A stretch of 64,000 bases of DNA from Ustilaginoidea virens (Eukaryota; Ascomycota; Sordariomycetes; Hypocreales; Clavicipitaceae), in the NCBI RefSeq assembly GCF_000687475.1, contig NC_057318.1, positions 4,278,001 to 4,342,000 on the forward strand. Direction: 5' to 3'. Numbering within the stretch: position 1 is the stretch's first letter; every line of letters begins with the position of its first letter. The position numbers were made by a program, and so were the translations under genes. This document shows, piece after piece, positions 21,172 to 30,672 of the stretch. The notes under the pieces are model-generated. The model was not told the DNA's origin. It made no database searches and worked only from the letters and a program-made list of their open reading frames with translations.

Positions 21172-22013
21172 ATGTCCAATGGCCGACTGGATGGCAAGGT
21201 TGCCGTCGTCACAGGTGCTGCAGGTGGGTTTGGAAAAGGCATCGCAGACAAGTTCTCCAGGGAAGGCGCCAAGGTCATCATCGCAGACATCTCGGAACAG
21301 GCTGGCCAGGCAGCGGCTGCGGAGCTGGGAGCCGTCTTTGTCCAAGCCGATGTCACCAAGAGAAACGACTGGGAGCGTCTGCTAAACGAATCCCTAAAGG
21401 CGTTTGGGCAGCTCGACATTATTGTCAATAATGCAGGCGTTGGGTATGAAAATAAACCAACAGAGCATGTCACCGAGTCAGAATTCGACGCCGTGTTCAA
21501 CGTCAATGTCAAGGCACTTTACATGTCGACAAGCGTTCTGCTACAAAGGTACTTTCTGAAGGAGAATCGACCAGGGTGCTTCATCCAAGTGGCCTCAACG
21601 GCTGGGATACGGCCTCGACCCAGGTTAACCTGGTACAACGCCTCCAAGGGAGCCATCATCACGGCCACCAAGTCCCTGGCTGCAGAATATGGCCCGAAAC
21701 AGATCCGGTTCAATGCTGTTTCTCCCGTCATCGGCAGTACGGCAATGTGAGTGCCTCCCACCCCCCCCCCCCGCTTCGCGCCGGCCGGATGGACCATTCA
21801 TCAGCTTCTGACGACTGGGGTTTTGATAGGACCCATCTCTTCTTGGGCAAAGCTGATACTGAGGAGAACCGCGCTGCGTTTGTATCTACTGTTCCGCTTG
21901 GGCGCCCGTCGACACCTGCCGATGTTGGCAATGCGTGCTGCTACTTGGCCAGTGAAGAGGCAGCCTTCATTACTGGTGTGAATATCGAGGTTGACGGCGG
22001 GCGATGTGTGTGA
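21172..22013 (+). CDS. Short-chain dehydrogenase/reductase (classical SDR)
   Basis: Exons 21172-21746 and 21830-22013, 252 aa; intron 21747-21829, GTGAGT to TAG, phase 2. The cofactor motif TGAAGGFG is at residues 14-21, and an Asp in the IIADIS stretch suggests NAD rather than NADP. NNAG is present, followed by the catalytic Ser (QVASTAG) and the YNASKG Tyr/Lys pair. The C-terminus FITGVNIEVDGGRCV is typical of FabG-like dehydrogenases, and the length is usual for classical SDRs. Substrate is unknown. It lies 1.1 kb upstream of, and in the same direction as, an aldehyde dehydrogenase; joint action in alcohol or acid catabolism is inference only. Confidence 0.92.
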
Positions 22014-23110
22014 GAAGAAGTCAGCTTGCCTCCTACCTACCCTGATGCCCGGCACTATTCAGATGGGTCAAAGCCAGCATGTGAATATGGCCCAAGAACT
22101 CTCAAGTAGGCTGGATGAAAGCTAATGTAAGTGGCCAAAGAGTCGGATATCTCGTCCAACAGGGGAAGGGGAGGCAACTGGAATTGACAGTGGAAGGATG
22201 CAGTACCAGCAGGGAGAGGATATGGGGACGGTCATGCTCGAAGCCCAAGCTCAAGTAGATTAACTGAGCGAGTCGAGATTCCGAGGCCGCATGACCAGCC
22301 ATGTCGTCCGCAAATCTAGACGGTGCTGTTGCTGACAGGACCATTTCGGCGCAAGATGGTGGTGGAAGCGAACCGGCCAAAGAGAGAAATGCCCCAGCCA
22401 TTCCAAAGGGGCGGGGGGGGGACGTATCGGTAGCAAGACGTCAATAGCGATACAAGTTCAGGCATGTCTCGAAGCGTTCTGGCGTCTGGTCGGCTCAGCA
22501 CTACGGACCTACCAAAGCACCGAGTGTCTGGAAGAAGGCAAAAAAGAAAAAGAAAAAGCAATGGCTTATGTTTTGTTCCATTTCCCGCTGCATCATGCTG
22601 GGTGGCATGAGTATGACGAAGGACTAACGACGTGGCTGCTGCATCGATGCGTAAACGGCAAGAGCGGAGCGGGGTTGCGGGGCGATGCCTGCCGCGTGGG
22701 CGGGATAGGGATAGCATGGGCCACTAAGCGCCTCGGGACTCGCTGTGAACCAGGCTGGATTGACCCAATAAACCCAGACTGCATCACTGTCATGTTCCCA
22801 AATGAAACCATGAAACCATGAAACCATGAAACCATGAAACCGTCCAGCCAGTGCCACCTTGGGCTTGCTTCAGCTTCTCCTCGCCCGATCGACGTCAGAC
22901 CTGGAAGCGCCGACGACGTGGGGGCGATGTGCGCGCAATATCCTCCGCTGTGCCACCGCAGAACCCCGCCTGACCTCGGGAAAACAAACACCTGTAAACG
23001 AAAAACATCGAATAACGCGAGATATATGGAGCAGCTTGTAATCTGCGACTCTCCTTGACAAACTCGTTGCATTGTCACTGTGGGGGAAAGGGGCCTGCCA
23101 AGGCGGAAGA
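22014..23110. promoter_or_regulatory. Spacer between SDR and aldehyde dehydrogenase
   Basis: About 1.1 kb, presumed promoter of the dehydrogenase. It has a 5-copy perfect 8-bp repeat ATGAAACC at 22802-22841. No gene seen. Confidence 0.5.
22802..22841 (+). repeat. Five tandem copies of ATGAAACC
   Basis: Five perfect 8-bp copies about 270 bases upstream of the aldehyde dehydrogenase start. Confidence 0.9.
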
Positions 23111-24895
23111 ATGGCCGACTTGAAGCTACCCTTCGCCCTGGCTGACGAGAGCCTCTGTCGGCCAGGCTGCCTCATAAACGGCCAGGTCCTGGACGCAAAG
23201 TCGGGCAAGCGATTCCACGTCATCGACCCTGGAACCGGAACTCCCTGGATCTCGTGCCCGGATTGCAGCGGCCTGGACGTGGATGCCGCAGTTCAGTCCA
23301 GCCACCAGGCGTTCCAGGAATATTCCAAGTGGACGCCCCGGCGGCGAGCGCAGTGCATCTCCAAATGGCACCATCTGATTGTCGCCGCCAGGCAAGACCT
23401 GGCCACGATGCTGGTCTACGAGACGGGGAAGCCGCTGGCCGAAGCTCGCGCCGAGATCGACTACGCCACAAGCTTCACCTGGTGGTTCGTCGGGGAGGCT
23501 GAGAGAGCCCACGGCCATTGCATCGTCTCCGCCGTCCCTGGTCGGAGAGCCGTCACCATCAAGCAGCCCGTCGGCGTTGCTGCGGCCCTGGTCCCGTGGA
23601 ACTTCCCCGTCGCCCTCGCCTTGCGCAAGATGGCGGCAGCGCTGGCCGCGGGCTGCACCATGGTCGTCAAGCCTTCCCCCGAGACGCCCATCACGGCACT
23701 GGCCGTCTCCCACCTGGCTCTGCGAGCCGGGTTCCCCTCGGGGACACTCAACGTCGTCACCACAAGCCTGGACAACACGCCTGCCGTCGCAGAGGCTCTC
23801 TGTCTTCACCCTCTTGTCAGAACGGTGACCTTTACGGGCAGCACCAGGGTGGGCAAGATCATCTCCAGCCTATGCGCGGCAAATCTCAAGAAATCCACCC
23901 TCGAGCTCGGCGGCAACTGTCCCTTTGTCGTGTTCGACGATGCGAACCCCGACCAAGCACTGGAACAGCTCATGGCCCTGAAATGGCGCCACGCCGGCCA
24001 GGCCTGCATCTCCGCCAACAGGCTCTATCTGCAGCGCGGCATGCACGACTCTTTCGTCGAAAGGCTGGCGTCCCGGACGGCCGGGCTCAAGGTCGGCCAC
24101 GGCATGGCCGGGGGAACCACCATGGGCCCAGTCACCACGCCCCGAGGCCTGGACAAAGCCGAGGCCATGGCTAAGGATGCCTTGTCAAGGGGCGCCAAGC
24201 TGGTTCTCGGAACCGGCCTTCGTGCACACTCCGAGGGCGGCTACTTTTTGAACCCGACCATCCTGGCCGGCGTGACCGACGACATGCTCATGAGCCAAGA
24301 CGAAATCTTCGCCCCACTGCTCGGCGTATCTGTGTTCGACACGGAAGATGAAGTCGTTGAGCGCGCAAACAACACCAGCATGGGGCTGGCGAGCTATGTG
24401 TTTACAAAGAATGTCGACAGGCTGTGGAGGATGTTTGAGAAGTTGGAGGCCGGCATGATTGGCTTGGTGCGTACCGATTCGTCACCGCGCTCCCTATACC
24501 CTTCCCCCCCCCCCCCCCCCCCCCCCCCCAAGCACTCCATGACTATCCGGCCAGTAATGGTTACTGCTTGATCCGACCTCTTCCTTGTTTCCTTGCCACA
24601 CTCCCCCTTCTTCCTCCCCTCGGTTTTTTTTTCTGCTGGCATGATGCTGCCCGTCTTCAGCTTCCCACTGAATTCCCCCCCGGCCGAGGCCAACTCTGCC
24701 GCAACTCGCTTCATCGTCAAAGCGCATGCTGACCCCGCGTAACCTTTGCAGAACACGGGAAATTCTTCGTCTGCAGAGGCGCCATTTGGCGGTATCAAGG
24801 AAAGCGGCTCCGGCAAGGAGAGCGGCAAGGACGTGGCCGTGGAAGAGTTTCTGATTACGAAGAGCGGAACATTGACCGTGGAAAATCACTGGTAA
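23111..24895 (+). CDS. Aldehyde dehydrogenase, succinate-semialdehyde dehydrogenase type
   Basis: Exons 23111-24466 and 24752-24895, 499 aa; intron 24467-24751 (285 bp), GTGCGT to CAG, phase 0. The join gives AGMIGL|NTGNSSSAEAPFGG, exactly as in the family. The NAD(P) region has PWNFPVALALRKMAAALAAG and VKPSPETP. FTGSTRVGK, the general base Glu in LELGGN and the nucleophile Cys in GQACISANR are present, so it should be active. SSADH-like enzymes oxidise succinate semialdehyde in the GABA shunt, but related fungal enzymes take other aldehydes, so the substrate is inferred. The start is the first ATG (residues MADLKLPFAL). The intron carries a C26 run. It follows an SDR in the same orientation. 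Confidence 0.92.
24504..24529 (+). repeat. C26 homopolymer inside the aldehyde dehydrogenase intron
   Basis: Twenty-six consecutive C in intron 24467-24751, that is G26 on the template strand. Confidence 0.95.
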
Positions 24896-26325
24896 GACAA
24901 GCATTGCCAGCGCTGTCTTTGGTCTGGACGCTTCGGCCTGATGATTCTGGGACCCGGATCTGCCGTGTCAAATCCGCGTGCGGACTACTGCTCACTGCGT
25001 GCGACAAGTGAATGAATGGGTGTCTGGAAACACGGGCAGCGCGGACCTATCCGTTCCCCCCATACATGCCTGCATGTCTTTTTTTTTTTTATTTTTACAA
25101 TCCTGTTTCGTAATATGTCCGCCACGAGAATTGAAAACATCTTTGCTCGTTTGATGTATCGCTCGGTGCCACCGGAAGCAGCCGTGACGGATGGCATGGC
25201 ACCGTACAGACGAGGCATCCAACCGACTCCGGGCTTTGTCACGCCTTTGCAGGAATGATATTCTGCTCGGGGCCTTGCTTCCATGCTGGAAAATGAATGG
25301 ATGGGAGGCGATGCCTGCAAGGGATGCGATCGGATTGTTCCATTTAGCAAATGTGCACATGAAAAAGCCCGTGAACAAGACATGGAAACCTCCCAAAGCC
25401 CTGTGCGCGAAAAAAAATAAAAAAAAAATAAAGAAGGAGAAGGAGAATAAGAGAAAAAAAATATGGCGTCCACAGGTAGAAAGGGAGGTCCAGATCCACC
25501 TATGCGAGATGATACTACAACGACAACACAATGAAGAAGATGAAAGCGGTCGTGATTGCTGCTCATCCACGCCACAAGTTGAAACCGTCTCAGGATTCCT
25601 CCGGAGTCCGTAAGGGTTGTTCCCGCGGACGAATCAAGTCCGGCCGCTGCTAGAACAAGGCAATGTCGGGGCACATGCGCATTGAAGGCTTGTCCGAGTC
25701 AGAAGCCATTTCCGGACTCTCCCTCTCGAGGATTGAGCAGGGCCAGAATTTCTCGCGCCGATGCCCCTGACGAGGGCGAGCGCCTTTTGGCTCGACGGAA
25801 ATGTCGCAATCTGAATCTCACCATTGCTTGCGGTCAGGCCCATCGCGCGGTCTCTGATGACGCATTCAACACACACAGAACCGTGTTTTTTTTTTTTTTT
25901 TTTCGATCTGCGGTCATAGCCGCAACTCCCGACTTATTCCAACCATGTAAACGTCGGGTGCAAAGCGGGGAGCCGGGGACCGAGCCGGGGGTCTCTCTCT
26001 TCTCCTTGGGGGGTCATGGACTCACGGACTCATGGCTTGCCGAGCCCTGGGGCACGTTGTGGGACGTGCTGAGTCTGGCGGGACTTGCCGACTTCCTTGA
26101 GCTTGCCGTGGTCCGTGATCAAAGGCCAGGGAAGGACGTTGAGTAATTTGGTCGTCCGGGTAGTTGCCGGGAAATGAAGGCGCTGGGTCCAACATGGGAC
26201 GGATGTAACGGCCAAGTCCAAAGGTAAGTCCAAAGGTCGCGACAGGTTGCAGCAGGGGGAGCGACAGCCTGTGGATTGGTTACCGAGGCCAAGGACCATT
26301 GACACTCTCGAGTCTCGGCCTCTGG

Positions 26326-26357
26326 TACGGAGTGCGTGCGTACGGACGTGCTCCGTA
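26326..26357. repeat. Imperfect inverted repeat around TACGGAG
   Basis: TACGGAGTGC at the left and GTGCTCCGTA at the right enclose another TACGGA core. The arms are close complements, so the 32-bp stretch could fold as a hairpin. It belongs to the TACGGAGTA motif family. Confidence 0.7.
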
Positions 26358-27098
26358 CTGTATTGTACTACAGCGCTTCCGCAAACAGACCAATAACCCT
26401 TGCCTGGTTGGTTTTGAGGAAACGTTGCGTAGTACGGAGTAGTCCTGGTTCCGCAGAGCCGCCGGCCGAGCTGCTAAAAAAGAACCTTTCAAGAGAGCAC
26501 GCACGCGCACGCTCTGCCACCCTGGCATTGGTGCAGACGACATTGCGAATTTCGAGCAAGTACGGAGTAACTTGAAGCCTTGCCCATGTGTGCTGATTCA
26601 GGGACCGAGGCTCTGAAGCTCTTTGAAACGTCATGGGCCTGCAAATGCAAAACTGGCGTGGGGAATGACAAGTCACTGTCACTGTCGCATTTCGAACCTT
26701 GATATTCCGCCACCCTCTAGAGCTCTGGTGACGAGACGAAACTTGCAAAAGGGCCCCGCGTCATAAAGGAGGGAGATGTCTAGTTATTCATTGGCCTGGT
26801 GACGGCTGCCAGCATCAAGGTACAGAGAAATGGTGACGACAGGAGCGGTGCAGAGCACATAAGCCGCGGCGGCATTCCTTCCAAACGGCTATTGAGTGTT
26901 CATGTTGACAGGGTGTCTCGTCTCTGCTGCTGGTGTTGGAACTGTAAATAATGGAAGGAATGGTTGGCGGCGGTATTGCTTGTCGGATAGTCAAAGTCTG
27001 TCCCGTCTGTCCCTTGTCCCCAGCCCGCATCTGGTGGTCTAAACACGGCGGCGGACATGGGCGCTGAGTAGTGACACCTGCTGGAGGAAGGTGTTGGC

Positions 27099-27129
27099 AG
27101 ATTGCCAGATTGCCAGATTGCCAGATTGC
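27099..27129 (+). repeat. AGATTGCC 8-bp tandem repeat
   Basis: About four near-perfect copies of an 8-bp unit. Confidence 0.85.
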
Positions 27130-27354
27130 TTCCGCCAAGGTGATGGATGATCCCAGGCCTGTGTGTGTCGTGTCGTCTGTAAGGGGGCAGCGACTGGATT
27201 CTGCTTTGAAGGATGGTTACCGACAAGGCTTTTGGTGGAGGAAACGGAGGATTCCCGGTCATGGATGAAGGACGCGCCCATTTCAACGCTTCTTTCCAAG
27301 AGCAGGGCTTGCTCTTTGCAAAGCTTGGTGAGAGCAAATGAAGTCCCCCCATGA

Positions 27355-27408
27355 TTTTTCCTTTTCCTTTTTCCTTTTTCCTTTTTCCTTTTTTTTTTTT
27401 TTTTTTTG
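27355..27408 (+). repeat. TTTTTCC repeat grading into a T run
   Basis: Several C2T5 units followed by about 20 consecutive T; a pyrimidine-only tract on the + strand. Confidence 0.85.
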
Positions 27409-27785
27409 GCTCGTCAGGCGATTGGCTTGGGAAGGTGACGGAAGAAAAAAAGAATTGCCAGGCAAGTACCTACCTTAGGTACCTTTGATGGGCGAAAAGG
27501 CGCCAAATTGACTCCAGGCCGTAACTCCGCATGTACCTCGGGGTACTTTGCCTCAATTTTCCCATGAATGGGCATAAATCCCCCAGCAGCGCAGCCGCGC
27601 AGCCGCTCGGACGGAGCGATGGACCATTTGACAGCTGGGGGAAGCCCGTAGCCACACCGTGACGCCGCCACTGTGTTCGTGCTGCCCAGTGCAGTGCCCA
27701 CCCACCTTGTCTTACCTGGAGACCCGAGCTGTTGGCGACACGCACGTGCTTGCGATTGGACGCACGCATGCACAAGTGACGACGC

Positions 27786-27820
27786 CGATGGGCGATGGGC
27801 GATGGGCGATGGGCGATGGG
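27786..27820 (+). repeat. Five copies of GATGGGC
   Basis: Perfect 7-bp tandem repeat. Confidence 0.9.
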
Positions 27821-28099
27821 CGGCACGCTGGCAGCAGCTTGCAGCAGCTGGGGTTGGTTTGGGGACTCGGGAACTTGGGAGGGAGGCTGCTGGCCCATTT
27901 TTGCTTGTTGCGACAATTCGACGTGGGACATGACATGGAGCTTTCTTTTTTGTCGGGGACAACTAACAAGTCTCACTCGCGCATCATCCGTGACCCGATG
28001 AGAAGGGTTTGCCGCGGGGCCGGATAGGGCGGGCATGGGATGCGGGAGGTGGGATGTGCGGCGGCGTCGTCGTCGTCGTTTGAAACGTTTCCTCTTTGC

Positions 28100-28187
28100 G
28101 CTTGCTGCTTGCTGCTTGCTGCTTGCTGCTTGTGCAACGGCAACGCAACGCAGCGCAACGCGACGCGACGCGACGCGACGCGATGCA
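28100..28187 (+). repeat. Adjacent GCTTGCT and GCGAC/GCAAC arrays
   Basis: About 4.5 copies of a 7-bp unit at 28100-28131, followed by imperfect 5-bp CGCAA/CGCGA units to 28187. Confidence 0.85.
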
Positions 28188-28242
28188 GGTACCGGCGGGC
28201 GTGAACCAGGTCGCGTGCCTATGTCGCTTTGTTGGGTCAATC

Positions 28243-28305
28243 AACCAGACCGACCAGACCAAACCAGACCAAACCAGACCAGACCAGACCAGACCAGACC
28301 AGACT
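28243..28305 (+). repeat. ACCAG/ACCAA pentanucleotide array, copy A
   Basis: About twelve 5-bp units, mainly GACCA. A second array of the same unit lies about 1 kb downstream in the same orientation. Confidence 0.9.
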
Positions 28306-28518
28306 AGATAGACTCACTGATCAGACTGCTCGATTCTGCCTGACCAGCGCCTAAAACAGAAGCCAGGCACCCCCAGAATAGGTATGGTAGGTACCTAATG
28401 TATGTGCCTACCTCCTATGTACTAGACTTCTCCTCCGTCGACCAGACCAGACGCTTGCCAACTGACTGACCTGGGCCCTCGGCCCGGCACCGATGGTATG
28501 TATTGTACCAAAAGCAAG

Positions 28519-28534
28519 TACGGAGTACTCCGTA
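28519..28534. repeat. Perfect 16-bp palindrome TACGGAGTACTCCGTA
   Basis: Identical to the palindrome at 7270-7285. Confidence 0.9.
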
Positions 28535-28690
28535 CCGGGACCCATTCCCCTGGCCTGGCTGCTTTGACATGTCTGAGGCTGGTTGGCGGCTCCACAGCGA
28601 ATGCAAGCATTGAGTGGCATGGACGGCGACGACAGGCCAGGCTCAAGCTGCAACCACCACTACAACCAGGCGTGCTGCCACCCACCCGCT

Positions 28691-28730
28691 GGCCCTGGGC
28701 CCCTGGGCTCCTGGGCTCCTGGGCTCCTGG
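28691..28730 (+). repeat. GGGCTCCT 8-bp tandem repeat
   Basis: About four near-perfect copies. Confidence 0.85.
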
Positions 28731-28891
28731 GGTTGACCCCCTGGAGCCGGCCGGTTGCGCTTACCGACCAGACAGTGTCAGCCACCAGGCAGGTACCAGA
28801 CATGTATTTGATCAATACGTGCAAAACTTGCCTCTGCTGGTTGCTTGCAGCACTGAGCATGCATCATCCATCATTGCATGTTTCACTGCGT

Positions 28892-29059
28892 TTTGACAGT
28901 CGGTTTGACAGTCGGTTTGACAGTCGGTTTGACAGTCGGTTTGACAGTCGGTTTGACAGTCGGTTTGACAGTCGGTTTGACAGTCGTTTCGACAGTCGGT
29001 TTGACAGTCGTTTCGACAGTCGGTTTGACAGTCGGTTTGACAGTCGTTTCGACAGTCGA
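28892..29059 (+). repeat. 12-bp minisatellite, 14 copies
   Basis: Fourteen head-to-tail units of TTTGACAGTCGG. The first seven are identical; the last seven alternate with variants in which TTTCG replaces TTTG at the junction (shifting a G), so the array is ordered, not random. The unit is a multiple of three, so two of three + strand frames stay open across it, reading DSRF repeated or TVGL repeated. Confidence 0.95.
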
Positions 29060-29323
29060 GGGGCTGATGCTTGTCAGCTTGTCAGCCTGTCGGCTTGTCG
29101 GTGTCAGACGAGAGAGAGGGTTGCTCGACAGGACAGGAGCCTGCCTGCATATATGTGGCCTGCGACTCTCAATACTAACGACCAGTCTGGAGCATCATCA
29201 AAGGCCACATGCGGAATCGCAGACCGCTTAGCTCTTCCTTCCATGCTGCACGTCAATCTGGTTCCACCGCCGCCGCTGCTCTTCTTGCTGGTCGGCGCCA
29301 GCAATGGAGGACAGGGACAGGAC

Positions 29324-29362
29324 AACCAGACCAGACCAGACCAGACCAGACCAGACCAGACC
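29324..29362 (+). repeat. ACCAG pentanucleotide array, copy B
   Basis: About seven perfect copies of the same unit and orientation as the array at 28243-28305. Confidence 0.9.
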
Positions 29363-30628
29363 GCTGGCGACCCCAGGCCAAGGCCCAGGCCTCCAGTCGC
29401 CAGGGAACCCGGCCCAGGCACGGGGCTGCTGGACCGGGGGCCCCTGCTGGACTGGGCTGCGCTGCGCCGGGCTGCTCTTCAACCAACGTGCGGTTGCGCC
29501 GTGCTTCTTGATGTCCTCCTCCTCCCTCCAGTCTAGTCTCTCTCCGACAAACTCGTCGACGTCGACCTGGGCAGACCGCCAACTTCGGTGCTCCGGATGC
29601 GATTGACAAGCTCCATGTCTGTCCATGTCCCGACGGAGCCAAAAGGGAAATGGTCGGTCCCCTTGCCCATGTCACCCAACCCAATCCAACCCAACCCCTG
29701 ATTGAGGCAATTGGCCCGGGAAATGGAAAGCCACGCGAGCGAGCGCACGACCCCTTCCTCGACTCCCAAGTCTCGGCCCTCAACGCTGCGCTGCTCCACC
29801 GAGTAGGCTCTTGACTTGACATGACCCAAACCAAGCGAACCTTGCTCGCGGCCAGGGAATGGATCCATCGTCCAACAGCAAGAAACCTTTCCTATTGCTT
29901 TTGTTGAAAAGAAAAAACTTTTTATTTTATTTTTTCTTCTCCTTTTTCCCACCAAGATCGGCAGCTTTGTTTGTTAACAGGCCACACCCCGTGCTTGTTC
30001 GGTTATCATCTCAGACATGTCCTCCAACATTGTCCGACTCCCCCCCCCCCTTTTAACTTGTCATTCACACGTATACATGTGTATATAAATCGCTTTTTTG
30101 CTTGACACCAACACCAGCTGTCCTTGAACTCTCTGCCAATACTCAGTTTCTCTGCCTCCCGCTCCGCTTGACAGCTGAATCGGAATACTTGCACCTCGAG
30201 GAAGAGTCCGCCTCTTTCATCCCTCCCAATCCCACCACCTAGGTTCGCGATCCAGTGGCCGCGGACCTCTCCACAAGCGCCTCTTCAAGCATAAAAATCC
30301 TTTGGCTGAGACAGGAAGCCGGCTGCCCATCATGCCACGCGGTCCCTATGATATCTCTGGTATCGTCATCAACTCGCCGAATTCGCCCCAGCCGACTAGA
30401 CCTCCGCGCCAGTCTTGAGTTGGATTTCTTTGCACAATGCTTGGCCGGTGATGGCTTCCCTTTACGGTGAATGGGCAAGGTCGGCACCTGACTCGTTAGA
30501 AGCAGCATAGCATAGACATCCATAGCTAACACTTGGACAGACAGTCCATGAAGCCTCTCCGACCTACCTTGAAAAAATAGTCGACATTTTCCTGAGATTT
30601 TCCAAAAAGGACTCCCGAGGCGTTGTTT

Positions 30629-30631
<3 letters not shown>

Positions 30632-30671
<40 letters not shown>
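30632..30671 (+). repeat. A40 homopolymer
   Basis: Forty consecutive A in the assembled sequence, the longest homopolymer in the window. The true length may differ. Confidence 0.9.

Positions 30672-30672
<1 letters not shown>

Noticed and set aside
27414..28240. Overlapping minus-strand frames with Ser/Pro/His-rich sequence
   Set aside because: They are readings of short tandem repeats; no start context, splice pattern or family match.
27786..28305. Repeats considered as a CRISPR array
   Set aside because: Units are 5-8 bp with no spacers, and the organism is a eukaryote.
28583..29536. 317-codon frame containing DSRF repeats
   Set aside because: Openness comes from the 12-bp repeat; flanks are low-complexity and have no family similarity.
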